Shown: positions 26,560 through 36,936, numbered from the stretch's first letter. The stretch is 46,370 nucleotides of DNA from an uncultured Bacteroidales bacterium (GCA_903822525.1 CAIJPI010000180.1:1-46370); one strand, 5' to 3'. Translations and numbers: made by a program. The notes: generated by a model from the sequence alone, not told the origin.

Positions 26560-28473
26560 CTCATATCCCACCTGCATATATTCCAGCTTCAGGTCATCCA
26601 CAAATACCTTTTCCTTACCTGTATACCAGACATAGACCTTGTAATTACCATTCTCAGGAACATTACGGTCGACAACATCAGTCAGGGTGATATTGAACCA
26701 CTCGCCAGACGTATACGCAGTTTCAGAATCCTTTGCAATTATATACCTGTATACTTTATGATCGGGATCATCAATACTCAATACAAGAATAATCTGTCCC
26801 TTTTCAGATTGTGAGGGGTTCAGAATACGGGCTGTTGCCCTAAGCGAAATAGTGCCTGCACCGGGTAAATTCTGAAGCTTGGCTTCCGCCGCCGGACTGT
26901 ATGTGTTTAAAGCAGTCAGAAGTATCGATTGTTTGCCACTGCTTTGCTTTTCAGTTGAAACAAATTTCATCTGTTCCTCTGTCAAACTGCCTTCGAAGTC
27001 GTTGAGGTAGAATTGCTTGTATACAGCTGCAGTTGTATCTCTGGGCGCTTTCATAAATACAGCCAGCTTATATTTTGAGCCACCAATAATGGTGAAACTT
27101 TCGGAGGGGGTAAATATATTCAGAAGCCTGAGGTTGTTATTTTTCATTAGCGAATCAAAAGGCAGATGCCCTTCATACCCGGCAAACTGTGCATCCCATA
27201 TCAGCAATTCGCCTGGCTTAAGTAAGGAAGCCGGATCAATATTTTCGAATGTATAAACTTTAAAACATTTTTGCTGATCGAAAGGATCAATATCCATATA
27301 AAATGGGTACATCGGGTCTGTATACAACGCCTTGTGCTTGCTGTATGACGAGGTTTTAAGCCAGTCAGTAAGTTTCTCCATTACCGCAAAGTTAATACCT
27401 GTTTTCATAGGAATTTTGTCATAGGTAAATGGTTTGTAAACCACCAGTGTTATAATAAATGTTGCAAGTACGAAGTAAATAAATTTCATTGCTTTTGCCT
27501 TTTCCATTATCCATTCAAAACCTGCCAACACAATCAACGAACTTAACGGAAGCACACAGGCAATAAACCGGGTCGATCCCAACACACCCATCATGCCTTG
27601 CCACCATAGGATACTTTGTGCAAGGATAAATCCCAAAAAGGCTGGAATTATCAGAAAATACAAGGTCACATTTTTTATATCACTAAGGTTTTTAACCCCT
27701 GTTCTCAAATTGAATACTATGACGGAAAGTCCTGTGATAAACAGGATAAGAAGGGGGTAATTTAAAATGAAGATCATCTCCTTCATATAAAACCAGAACG
27801 ATCCGCTTCCATATAAATCGGAACCTGCACTGCTGTATGGCATCTTTGTAAAAAACCACAACGGATCATGATACATTGGCCATCCGGAAATACTGAATAG
27901 TATAAATCCTGTCAGCAGGAAGGGCAATGATTTATACTGTTTCATCCAGATAAGTGCCGGGATAAACAGTACGATATACATCATCCCTTCCGTCCGTGCA
28001 AATGGGATCAACGAAATTAGAATGGATGCCGCAAAAAAGCGTTTACTGATAAATAGGTATATGGATGCAATAAGCACCAGGCTGAATAAAATTTCGGTCA
28101 GACTGGTGAACATGATAAACAGATAAACCGGTGTAAACAGTGTGAAAATGATAGCCACCCATGCATGTCGGTATTCCAGCCGTTTAGCAATCAGGTATGC
28201 AAACCAGGCGCTCAGTAAGCCACACAGCAGGTTGAAAGCAATTGCTCCGGAATACCCAAACTGCGATAAGGGAGAAGCCAGAATGGTGAAAAGGGGTTTT
28301 CCCCAGTGATTCAGGAAAAAGGAAGGGTACTTAAAAGCATACCGTGCAATCTGATAATGCGTAATTGAATCAGTTTCTCCATCCACTCCGGTTGACAACC
28401 ATTGAACTCCAATCAAAGCAATAGTGCTGATAAGCAATACAATTGGAGCCAGGGTTTTATCAGTAAATTTCAT
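26557..28473 (-). CDS. GT-C-like polytopic membrane protein with C-terminal beta-sandwich-like module
   Basis: GETDSITHYQIARYAFKYPSFFLNHWGKPLFTILASPL (GT-C first loop pattern), many TM segments; C-terminal YKVYVWYTGKEKVFVDDLKLEYMQVGYE. Confidence 0.65.
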   Translation of the reverse strand: MKFTDKTLAPIVLLISTIALIGVQWLSTGVDGETDSITHYQIARYAFKYPSFFLNHWGKPLFTILASPLSQFGYSGAIAFNLLCGLLSAWFAYLIAKRLEYRHAWVAIIFTLFTPVYLFIMFTSLTEILFSLVLIASIYLFISKRFFAASILISLIPFARTEGMMYIVLFIPALIWMKQYKSLPFLLTGFILFSISGWPMYHDPLWFFTKMPYSSAGSDLYGSGSFWFYMKEMIFILNYPLLILFITGLSVIVFNLRTGVKNLSDIKNVTLYFLIIPAFLGFILAQSILWWQGMMGVLGSTRFIACVLPLSSLIVLAGFEWIMEKAKAMKFIYFVLATFIITLVVYKPFTYDKIPMKTGINFAVMEKLTDWLKTSSYSKHKALYTDPMYPFYMDIDPFDQQKCFKVYTFENIDPASLLKPGELLIWDAQFAGYEGHLPFDSLMKNNNLRLLNIFTPSESFTIIGGSKYKLAVFMKAPRDTTAAVYKQFYLNDFEGSLTEEQMKFVSTEKQSSGKQSILLTALNTYSPAAEAKLQNLPGAGTISLRATARILNPSQSEKGQIILVLSIDDPDHKVYRYIIAKDSETAYTSGEWFNITLTDVVDRNVPENGNYKVYVWYTGKEKVFVDDLKLEYMQVGYE

Positions 28474-28624
28474 ATCTCACAATTTATCGGAAATCATTAC
28501 TTACTAGCAGATGGATTGAAAAGGGCATTAATTCACTCAGATGTGTTAATTGATGGTGCCGGCTTTTATGGTTCGGCAAATCGGGCAAAGCAATTCATCA
28601 AACATAAATCGGTTCATTTTTATA

Positions 28625-29362
28625 CTAAGGTTTCTTCCCAACTGTAATAATTGAAAGTCCGAAAGAATTGAATATCAAACTGTCGATCAGTTTAAAGAGT
28701 ATCACCAGTTTATTGAATAACCTGATCTGACCCGAAGGGATGATTCTGTGATGCTGCATTTTACCTGATATAAACCAGCCTGCAATACCAGCAGCATTAA
28801 AATACCTGCTGTTTAAAACCTGAAAATGGCTCGAAATAAATAAAGCTTCAAGTCTCTTTCTGTTGTACCTCCTGTAATGCTCAAGTTCCTTGTCAAAGTC
28901 GTTATAAAGCCACTGGTATGCCGGAACCAGCACAATCAACTGTCCTCCAGGCTTTAACAGTTTATAGCAATTTAACAAGGCTGCTTGATCATCAAAAATA
29001 TGTTCCACAACATTAAGCGCAAAAACTGTATCAAAACAATTAAAATGCTCACTGAACTTCTGGTCAAACTCCGGGTCCACCAGGTTTATGTTTTCTATTC
29101 CTGATAAAGTTGGGCTTGCTGTAAATTTTTTGCGCAGCGATTCGCAATAGCCTTCACGAATATCTGAAAGAAGAATGCTTGCATTATCACGCAGAAAATA
29201 CTCTGAAATATTACCTACCCCGCTGCCTATCTCAAGAATTTTTCCTGTGCAAAAGGGTTTAATAGTATTATACATCCAGCTATTCAGATGATTAGCCAGT
29301 GCAATTGTGTTTAATGTATCCTCTCCTTCGGTATCAATAGGCTTAAAATCGAATTCTTTCAT
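28625..29362 (-). CDS. Class I SAM-dependent methyltransferase
   Basis: GKILEIGSGVGNISEYFL (motif I), FDTVFALNVVEHIFDD, LLKPGGQLIVLVPAYQWLYNDFDKELEHYRRYNRKRLEAL. Confidence 0.88.
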   Translation of the reverse strand: MKEFDFKPIDTEGEDTLNTIALANHLNSWMYNTIKPFCTGKILEIGSGVGNISEYFLRDNASILLSDIREGYCESLRKKFTASPTLSGIENINLVDPEFDQKFSEHFNCFDTVFALNVVEHIFDDQAALLNCYKLLKPGGQLIVLVPAYQWLYNDFDKELEHYRRYNRKRLEALFISSHFQVLNSRYFNAAGIAGWFISGKMQHHRIIPSGQIRLFNKLVILFKLIDSLIFNSFGLSIITVGKKP

Positions 29363-29455
29363 GTGTTATTATTTATTTCTTACGGGTCACATGGAATACG
29401 CCAGATTGATCATAATATCATCATAAGTTGGTGATTTCTTGCAATCATGGCTATT

Positions 29456-30190
29456 TCATCTGCTGAAGATATTGTATTTGATAATGCAGTATATCGCCCT
29501 GAATCCGTCTTTCCAGCTGATTTTTTTTCCTTCGGCATATGTGCGGCCATAGTAGGAAATGCCTGCTTCGTATATCCTGATATTGGGTATACGGCTTATT
29601 TTTGCCGTTACTTCAGGCTCAAAACCAAAACGGTTTTCTTTCAGATCGATGCTTTTTATAATTTCGGATTTGAAAAGTTTATAACAGGTTTCCATATCCG
29701 AAATATTAATGTTCGTAAGCAGGTTCGAAAGAAAAGTAAGAAACCTGTTGCCTATGGTATGGAAAAAGAATAGAACCCTGTGTGGTTTGCCTCCGACGAA
29801 CCTGCTTCCGTATACCACATCGGCAAATCCATCCAGAATAGGTTGTAACAAGAGATTAATCTCCCTGGGATCATATTCAAGGTCAGCATCCTGCACAATA
29901 ATAAAATCGCCGGTTGCAGAAAGTATACCTGTCCGGAGTGCTGCTCCTTTTCCCCTGTTAACCTCGTGTTTCTGGTAATTGATGATTATTTCCGGATTTT
30001 CGAGCCTGAAACGGAATAATTCTGCTTCCGTACCGTCTTTCGAAAAGTCATTCACCACTACCAATTCTTTCGTAATGCCTTGGATTAACTCTACGGAACT
30101 AACGCGTTGTAAGATATTGTATAAAGTTGCTTCTTCATTATAGGCAGGGATGATTACGGATAACTTCAGGTTGCTGTTCGGCTTTGTCAT
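29456..30190 (-). CDS. Glycosyltransferase family 2 (DPM1/polyprenyl-phosphate GT-like)
   Basis: LSVIIPAYNEEATLYNILQRV, VVVNDFSKDGTEAEL, NRGKGAALRTGILSATGDFIIVQDADLEYDPREI, DMETCYKLFKSEIIKSIDLKENRFGFEPEVTAKI. Confidence 0.92.
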   Translation of the reverse strand: MTKPNSNLKLSVIIPAYNEEATLYNILQRVSSVELIQGITKELVVVNDFSKDGTEAELFRFRLENPEIIINYQKHEVNRGKGAALRTGILSATGDFIIVQDADLEYDPREINLLLQPILDGFADVVYGSRFVGGKPHRVLFFFHTIGNRFLTFLSNLLTNINISDMETCYKLFKSEIIKSIDLKENRFGFEPEVTAKISRIPNIRIYEAGISYYGRTYAEGKKISWKDGFRAIYCIIKYNIFSR

Positions 30191-30325
30191 CAGGGGAAAG
30201 TATAGGTGTAAGCTTTTTAATTATTTTCGGGTTCTGAATTTTTCAGAAATGAATACTTTTAAACGTTTTTTGTTTAGAGGAAAGCAAATATCCAATATTT
30301 AGGACGCTTTAAAATCCTGTTTTTA

Positions 30326-32815
30326 TCATTCCTGGAAATAAACCCTTTTAACGCGTTGCGAAATTCCGGTGAGTATTTCATAGGGTATGGTTCCCATTTC
30401 GTCGGCTAATCGTGCAATTGGAAGATCTTTTCCGAAAATAATCACCTCATCGCCTTCATGAGCATTCATATCTGTAACATCAATCATGGTCATATCCATG
30501 CATACTGTGCCAATAATGGGTGCAAATTGTCCATTTACTTTCAGATGCCCCATTCCGTTGCTTAATGACCTGCTTAGACCATCAGCATAGCCAATTGGGA
30601 TAATTGCAAGAGTCGTTTCTTTTTTTGCTTTGAAGCGGCGGTTATAACCAACAGTTTCGTCCGGAAGTATATGCTTGATTTGTGAAATAGTTGAACGAAG
30701 TGTACTGACATTTTCCAGTTTCTCCTGTTCTTCCGGATTTGGGGCAATGCCATACAATCCAATGCCCAGACGAACCATATCGAACCGTGTTTCGGGCAGG
30801 CGGCTTATAGCTGCAGTGTTGGCAATATGACGGAGAATTGGATAATCAAATTCAGAACAAATACGTTCCGAAATCATCCGGAAAAGGCTGACCTGGTGAT
30901 GTGTAAAATCGTCGCTGTCAGCATTTTCTGATGCTGCCAGGTGCGAAAAAACCGATTTTACTCTTATCTGTGCCCGGCCTTTAATCTGGTTAATCAGTTC
31001 ATCTGCTTCAACAGGATCAAATCCCAGGCGATGCATCCCGGTGTCTATTTTAATATGAATCCCGACTGCTGATGAGTGCGGCGATAAACGTAATAAAGCG
31101 GCTTCCAGCATTTTCAACACCCTGAAACTATATATCTCAGGTTCAAGTTGGTTCTTTATCATGGAATCAAAGCTCTCTTCATCCGGATTCATTACCATTA
31201 TAGGTAGCCTGATCCCGGCTTTGCGCAATTCAATACCTTCGTCGGCATAGGCTACGGTTAGGTAATCTACCTGGTGGAATTGAAGCACATTTGCTATTTC
31301 ATAACTGCCGCTTCCATATGAGAATGCTTTAACCATTGCCATTACCTTAACTCCGGGATCTAATTTCGAACGGTAATAATTCAGGTTGTGAACCAGGGCA
31401 TTCAGGTTTATCTCCAGGACTGTTTCATGTGTTTTTTGTTGCAAAGACTCGGTAATTCGCTCAAATTCAAAAATACGCGCACCTTTGAGTAAAATGCTCT
31501 CATTAGCAAATGATGCGTGTGAGTATGAGTCCAGGAATTCCTCAGTAGTATTATAAAATTCCTTTTCAGTCGTAAAAAGTGCTGCTTGACGACTTATCCC
31601 TTTTCCTATTCCTATGAGTCTGTCAGCCTGTTTTAGTATAAGCAGATCGCTCACTTCCTGGTAAAGATGATTTTCGCTCCGTCCACTCTGAAGAATATCT
31701 GAAAGGATCACCGTTTTTTTGCGATGTTGTTTCTGCTGATTCAGAAAGTCAAGGGCTATACCCAGTGAGTCGATATCGTTACTGTAACTGTCATTTATTA
31801 AAGTACAATTATTCATTCCTGCCTTCATCTCAAGCCTCATGGCTATAGGCTGAAGGGCACGCATTCGCCTCGAAATCAGGGACTGGCTATACTCCATAAG
31901 CAGCATAACCGCCCAGCAGTGCAAGGCATTTTCAATAGACGCTTCGTCAGAAAAAGGAATTTCTATCGTTATTTCTTCATCTTTGTAAAGTCCGGTGATT
32001 TGGGTGAAATTACCATCAGGTTGAACCGCGGTTATACGAAGATCAGCAGGTATCTTTCTGCTCCATGTAAAAGTCTCAATATTCTTTAGAATGCCGGTTT
32101 TGATAATTCCTTCCTGCAATTCCTTCTGATCAATGCAATACACCAACGTTTTTACCCGGGTAAATAGCTTCAGTTTTTCGCCTGCTTTCTGTATTCGGTT
32201 AATGAAATTTTCATCATGGGCATGCCCTATATTGGTAAAAATTCCTATAGTCGGTTGAATAATGGGCTGAAGGCGATCCATCTCATCCTGCTCGGAAATA
32301 CCTGCTTCGAAAATAGCAAGGTCATGATCTTCACGCATCTGCCACACTGATAAGGGAACGCCGATTTGTGAATTAAAACTCTTTGGACTGCGAACAATAT
32401 TTTTACTTTCGTTCAGCAATTGGTAAAGCCATTCTTTTACAATGGTTTTACCATTACTGCCTGTGATCCCGATTACCGGTATTTTAAATTGCTTCCGGTG
32501 AGCTGCAGCTAATGCCTGAAGTGCAAATAATGTGTTTTTTACCTTGATAATATTTGCATTATAAAGCAATAATAGGTTGGTCGGTTCATTTTCAACAACA
32601 AAATTCCTGACACCTTTTTCGTAAAGTTCCTCTATATATTTATGGCCATCGTTGCGTTTGCTGGCCAAAGCAAAAAACAAGCTTCCTTCTGGCATTATCA
32701 GCCTGCGGCTATCAATAACCAAATCGCTGATCAGCGCATTTTCATCACTTTCCTGGATCAATTCTCCTTTAACAACCTGGGTGATCTCGCTTATCGTATA
32801 TTCAGATTTACTCAT
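30326..32815 (-). CDS. Bifunctional UDP-N-acetylmuramoyl-tripeptide:D-alanyl-D-alanine ligase / alanine racemase
   Basis: N-terminal MurF (VIGITGSNGKTIVKEWLYQLL) fused to Alr (VLEINLNALVHNLNYYRSKLDPGVKVMAMVKAFSYGSG..., IGYADGLSR, VCMDMTMIDVT). Confidence 0.95.
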   Translation of the reverse strand: MSKSEYTISEITQVVKGELIQESDENALISDLVIDSRRLIMPEGSLFFALASKRNDGHKYIEELYEKGVRNFVVENEPTNLLLLYNANIIKVKNTLFALQALAAAHRKQFKIPVIGITGSNGKTIVKEWLYQLLNESKNIVRSPKSFNSQIGVPLSVWQMREDHDLAIFEAGISEQDEMDRLQPIIQPTIGIFTNIGHAHDENFINRIQKAGEKLKLFTRVKTLVYCIDQKELQEGIIKTGILKNIETFTWSRKIPADLRITAVQPDGNFTQITGLYKDEEITIEIPFSDEASIENALHCWAVMLLMEYSQSLISRRMRALQPIAMRLEMKAGMNNCTLINDSYSNDIDSLGIALDFLNQQKQHRKKTVILSDILQSGRSENHLYQEVSDLLILKQADRLIGIGKGISRQAALFTTEKEFYNTTEEFLDSYSHASFANESILLKGARIFEFERITESLQQKTHETVLEINLNALVHNLNYYRSKLDPGVKVMAMVKAFSYGSGSYEIANVLQFHQVDYLTVAYADEGIELRKAGIRLPIMVMNPDEESFDSMIKNQLEPEIYSFRVLKMLEAALLRLSPHSSAVGIHIKIDTGMHRLGFDPVEADELINQIKGRAQIRVKSVFSHLAASENADSDDFTHHQVSLFRMISERICSEFDYPILRHIANTAAISRLPETRFDMVRLGIGLYGIAPNPEEQEKLENVSTLRSTISQIKHILPDETVGYNRRFKAKKETTLAIIPIGYADGLSRSLSNGMGHLKVNGQFAPIIGTVCMDMTMIDVTDMNAHEGDEVIIFGKDLPIARLADEMGTIPYEILTGISQRVKRVYFQE

Positions 32816-33097
32816 GAGTTAACATAACATTTTGATTCGATTCAGGCAGATGGTTTAATATGCATTTGTGGATTCAGGCTGGTATTGCAACAATTTGGTA
32901 TTAGTTTTCTATACTAAGTATAAATACAAGTAAAGCCAAATATATTATCTGGATTACATATTGTGTAGAAATTAATTTTTTTGAAGGTGCAAGCTATTGC
33001 TGGCTTTACAGGGTGTAACTACTTCAGAGATTCTCACCAGGTATATTATTTTTCTCAAATCAAAAAACGTTAACGAAAGTGATAAACAGGAAGTTTA

Positions 33098-34171
33098 TTA
33101 GTATTCTTTTTCTTTTTTGCTGAATGCCAGTGGATTTTTATTCAACTCAACCCAAAGACTTCGGTTTTTAAATATTTCACAGGCCAGGTATGTTGCCGCG
33201 CGCATCGAATCAGCCGAAGCCTGGTCCTTGCCAGCAATGTCAAATGCGGTACCATGTGCAGGTGAAGTGCGCACATATGGCAACCCGGCAGTATAGTTTA
33301 CTCCGTCTTCAAAATTTAAAGTTTTAAATGGGATAAGTCCCTGATCATGATACATGGCTAATACAGCATCAAATTGCTTATACCCCGATGAAGCAAAAAA
33401 GCCATCAGCAGGATAAGGCCCATAAACAAGGAATCCCTTTTGCTGTGCGGCTTGTATTGCCGGGGTAATTATTTCCTGCTCCTGGTTGCCGATCAGACCA
33501 CCATCGCCGGCATGTGGATTCAGTCCAAGGATGGCAATACGAGGCTTACGGATGTTAAAATCTTTACGGAGCGACTCCTCAAGTATCAATATTTTATCCG
33601 AAATCAGTGCAGTTGTGATTGTTTTTGCAACCTGATCTATCGGAATATGCTCGGTGACAACTCCGATACGGAGGTTTTCACCTACCATAAGCATCAGGTA
33701 TGACGTAATCCCGAATTTTTCTGCCAGGTAACCTGTGTGCCCTGTAAATGGTTTTTGCGCTGCTTCCTGTACATTGTGTTTATTAACAGGGGCCGTAACC
33801 AATACATCGATAAGTCCATTTTTTAGATCTTCAACTGCTGAATCTATTGCTAGCAAAGCCATTTCGCCGGCTACAACAGTCGATTCGCCAAGATCAATTT
33901 TAATCTCTTTGTCCGTGAGGTTTATCAGGTTTACTTTTTTGGTTGATGCTTGATCCGCCGACCTGATAAGATTAAAACTAAAATCAGGAATATTCAACAT
34001 TTTGCGATGGTACGAAGCGGCTTTGGATGTACCGTAAACAATAGGCGTAAATAGCTCAGTAATGCGCTGGTCGAGGCAGGTCTTGATAATTACCTCATAG
34101 CTTATGCTGTTAATATCACCGTGGGTTATGCCTACAGCAATTCTGTTTTCATTTTCAGAAGTTCGGATCAT
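33098..34171 (-). CDS. pdxA: 4-hydroxythreonine-4-phosphate dehydrogenase
   Basis: AVGITHGDINSISYEVIIK, VTAPVNKHNV...FTGHTGYLAE, ILGLNPHAGDGGLIG, AMYHDQGLIPFKTLNFEDGVNYTAGLPYVRTSPAHGTAFDIAG. Confidence 0.95.
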   Translation of the reverse strand: MIRTSENENRIAVGITHGDINSISYEVIIKTCLDQRITELFTPIVYGTSKAASYHRKMLNIPDFSFNLIRSADQASTKKVNLINLTDKEIKIDLGESTVVAGEMALLAIDSAVEDLKNGLIDVLVTAPVNKHNVQEAAQKPFTGHTGYLAEKFGITSYLMLMVGENLRIGVVTEHIPIDQVAKTITTALISDKILILEESLRKDFNIRKPRIAILGLNPHAGDGGLIGNQEQEIITPAIQAAQQKGFLVYGPYPADGFFASSGYKQFDAVLAMYHDQGLIPFKTLNFEDGVNYTAGLPYVRTSPAHGTAFDIAGKDQASADSMRAATYLACEIFKNRSLWVELNKNPLAFSKKEKEY

Positions 34172-34196
34172 GCTTTTCCTGATTATTTCGCTTGCT

Positions 34197-34205
34197 GCAA
34201 AGATA
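34197..34205 (-). promoter_or_regulatory. TAnnTTTG -7 box upstream of pdxA
   Basis: Minus strand TATCTTTGC about 25 nt upstream of pdxA start. Confidence 0.35.
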
Positions 34206-34534
34206 AGCTTTTGGCGTCATTGTTTATTCTTATAGTTCAAATTGTTACTTTTGTTTACATAGAGCCGTATATTTGAACTTGAATTTATAATTTTAGTTGC
34301 AAATAAATTGCTTTTGTATTTAATTAACCTGATAGTTTTGAAGGGCCAGGTAGTAGTGCCAGATTTAATTTTGATCCAATTACTGCTTACCTTCATTCTG
34401 ATTGCCGCTGATATGGTGCTATCCGAAAACTGTTCTAAGTCTATAATAAACTCTTTTTCAGTAAATTTTTATCCCGACACATTAGGCACCACATTTTTAT
34501 CAATTTAACCGGTACGAACCTGACTCTCTGCACA

Positions 34535-35410
34535 ATGAACACCTGTTTTTTCGTATGTGATCTCCATGGCCGGAAACCCTTGTACAAGGCTCTCCTGAAA
34601 GCTATTAAAAAGGAGAAACCGGATTTTGTATTTCTGGGAGGCGACTTGCTGCCAAACAGGAAAATGAATCAAATTGCAAAAACAGATGAGGAAAGTAGCT
34701 TTATTCCGGATTTTTTATTCCATGAATTTAACAGTCTGAAAGAATCAATGAAATGTGATTATCCGGATGTTTTCCTTATTCCGGGGAATGACGATCGCGC
34801 AATTATATACAATGCTGTTGCCGAAGGCGAAAAAGCCCACTTATGGCGCGACCTCCATAACCATTGCGTTGTTATTGGGAAATACCGGTTCTACGGGTAT
34901 GGCTGTGTTCCTCCTACGCCGTTCCGACTGAAGGACTGGGAAAGATTTGATATGCTGCTCACTACGAACCCTGGTTGTATTTCTCCGGTCGATGGATATC
35001 ACTCTTTGCCTCAGGGTCATGATGGTAAGAATACTACGATTTATAATGATCTTCAGGTCCTGACGAAAGATAATGGTCTTGAATTCGGCGTATTTCTGTT
35101 TCATTCGCCCCCATATCATACATTGCTCGATCAGGCTGCTATTCGAAATGAAAATGCTGAGTTTCCAAACTCATTCATACATGTCGGCAGTAAAGCAATC
35201 CGCAATCTGATTGAAGAAAAACAGCCATATATTACCCTGCACGGACATATTCATGAATCGACCCGCATTTCGGGGGAATGGAAACAGACATTAGGCCGCA
35301 CTCTTTCAATTTCTGCCGCACATGATGGCCCGGAACTGTCTCTGGTAAAGTTTGATCTGAAGGACCCTTTCTCGGTAACACGAAGGTTAATTAAGGCGCC
35401 AAGTCTTTGA
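34535..35410 (+). CDS. Metallophosphoesterase
   Basis: FFVCDLHGRKPLYKALLKAI...DFVFLGGDLLPNR, FLIPGNDDRAI, LFHSPPYHTLLD, ITLHGHIHES: calcineurin-like phosphoesterase motifs. Confidence 0.88.
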   Translation: MNTCFFVCDLHGRKPLYKALLKAIKKEKPDFVFLGGDLLPNRKMNQIAKTDEESSFIPDFLFHEFNSLKESMKCDYPDVFLIPGNDDRAIIYNAVAEGEKAHLWRDLHNHCVVIGKYRFYGYGCVPPTPFRLKDWERFDMLLTTNPGCISPVDGYHSLPQGHDGKNTTIYNDLQVLTKDNGLEFGVFLFHSPPYHTLLDQAAIRNENAEFPNSFIHVGSKAIRNLIEEKQPYITLHGHIHESTRISGEWKQTLGRTLSISAAHDGPELSLVKFDLKDPFSVTRRLIKAPSL

Positions 35411-35455
35411 TGTAAGATATAGTTTATGGATGAAAGGTGTTAAAAAACAAAACTC

Positions 35456-35482
35456 TTTAAACCCTTCAAACCCTTTCAACCC
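35456..35482 (+). repeat. Degenerate 9-bp tandem array (TTYAAACCC, 3 units) overlapping the pepA stop codon
   Basis: TTTAAACCC TTCAAACCC TTTCAACCC; pepA stop TCA (minus TGA) is 35476-35478, inside unit 3. Confidence 0.75.
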
Positions 35483-36936
35483 CCCAAATCCATTTTCGGG
35501 AATTCTTTAACAAAATCAAAAAGCAGGCGAACGCCAACTCCGGTTCCCCCAGCTGTTCTGTAACCATCACGTTTATCCAGGAAAGCAGGGCCTGCAATAT
35601 CAAGGTGAATCCAGGGGTATTCAGTGAAGTGCTGTAAGAATTTTCCTGCTGTAATTGCTCCTGCAAAACGCCCTCCGACATTCTTGAGGTCAGCAATCTC
35701 CGACTTCAGCATTTCTTCATAATCATCCCAGAAAGGGAACTCGGCAATCCTCTCGCAAACATTGAAGCTTGATCGTACAAGTTGTGGAAAGTAATTTTCC
35801 GCCTTATTATGCATGCCGGCGATCCCTATATTGCCTAATGCAGCTTCAGCAGCTCCTGTTAGAGTAGCAACGTCGATTACACACAAAGGGTCATATTTTT
35901 TGGCATACGTTAAAGCATCTGCCAGGATCAACCTGCCTTCGGCATCAGTATTCAATACTTCTACCGTGGTTCCATCCATCATAGTGATAATATCCCCGGG
36001 AACATAGGCGTTTCCATCAGGTCTGTTGTCTGTTGCAGGTACCAGGGCTACTACATAAACCGGTAATTTTGCAAGAGCTATGGCATATAATGCTGAAGCC
36101 ACAGCAGCAGCACCCGACATATCACATTTCATAGTGTCCATGGATGCAGTAGGTTTCAGACTTAATCCGCCTGTATCGTAAACCACTCCTTTTCCAACAA
36201 AAACAATCGGGTTAGCATTCACAGCGCCTTCGGGTTTGTATTCCATAATGCTGAAGGTAGGGGGATCGATGCTTCCAAAATTTACAGCCAGAAGCCCACC
36301 CATTTTCATGGCTTCAATCTTCTGCTTGTTAAGTATTTCAATCTTTATACCGGCTTCATTCGACATCTCTGTAAAATGAAATGCAAGCTTTTCAGCATTT
36401 AGAGTTAAGAGAGGTTCATTTACAAGTGACCGGCAGGTATATACAGCTTTACAGAGAATATTGAGTTCCGATATTTCTTTCTCCGAAATACCTCTGCTAA
36501 AAATCTCTATCTTTTGTAAACTCGATTCTTTTTCTACCCTGTCTTTGCGGTACTTCAGAAACTGGTAATTGCCCAGAGCCAGCCCTTCAGCAAAAGCCAG
36601 GGTTTCAACAGGCAATAAGCCGGTATCTATAATGCAAACCGTTTCTGACTTGTGGTCATTTAAGGTACTTAGTATACCTTCGCCGGTTTTCCTGCATTTC
36701 TCAAGTTCCTTTTCTTTGGTTGTTCCATTGTTTGATCCCAGTTTATAGACCACCGATATTTGTCCGAGCTTATTTATAGTTACTAAATTTCTATCCTTTT
36801 TAGCCAGCATAAGGGTAATATACTCAGTTTCCGGGCCATCGAAAGTTTCTCCTGGAATATCTGATATTGCAGATATAAGGTAAACGTTATTGCTTTTAAG
36901 ATTGATGTCTGAAGTTTTTGTGATTTCTGGTTGCAT
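35476..36936 (-). CDS. pepA: Leucyl aminopeptidase family (M17) protein
   Basis: VGKGVVYDTGGLSLKPTASMDTMKCDMSGAAAV, VLNTDAEGRLILADALTYA, HLDIAGPAF. Confidence 0.92.
   Translation of the reverse strand: MQPEITKTSDINLKSNNVYLISAISDIPGETFDGPETEYITLMLAKKDRNLVTINKLGQISVVYKLGSNNGTTKEKELEKCRKTGEGILSTLNDHKSETVCIIDTGLLPVETLAFAEGLALGNYQFLKYRKDRVEKESSLQKIEIFSRGISEKEISELNILCKAVYTCRSLVNEPLLTLNAEKLAFHFTEMSNEAGIKIEILNKQKIEAMKMGGLLAVNFGSIDPPTFSIMEYKPEGAVNANPIVFVGKGVVYDTGGLSLKPTASMDTMKCDMSGAAAVASALYAIALAKLPVYVVALVPATDNRPDGNAYVPGDIITMMDGTTVEVLNTDAEGRLILADALTYAKKYDPLCVIDVATLTGAAEAALGNIGIAGMHNKAENYFPQLVRSSFNVCERIAEFPFWDDYEEMLKSEIADLKNVGGRFAGAITAGKFLQHFTEYPWIHLDIAGPAFLDKRDGYRTAGGTGVGVRLLFDFVKEFPKMDLGG

Noticed and set aside
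28402-28647. 81-aa + strand ORF
   Set aside because: Overlaps both flanking minus-strand genes; no recognisable domain.
30326-32815. MurF-Alr fusion as a novel architecture
   Set aside because: This bifunctional fusion is known in Bacteroidota; not novel.
34308-34508. 66-aa hydrophobic ORF between pdxA and the metallophosphoesterase
   Set aside because: AT-rich intergenic sequence, no start context or motif; cannot be supported.
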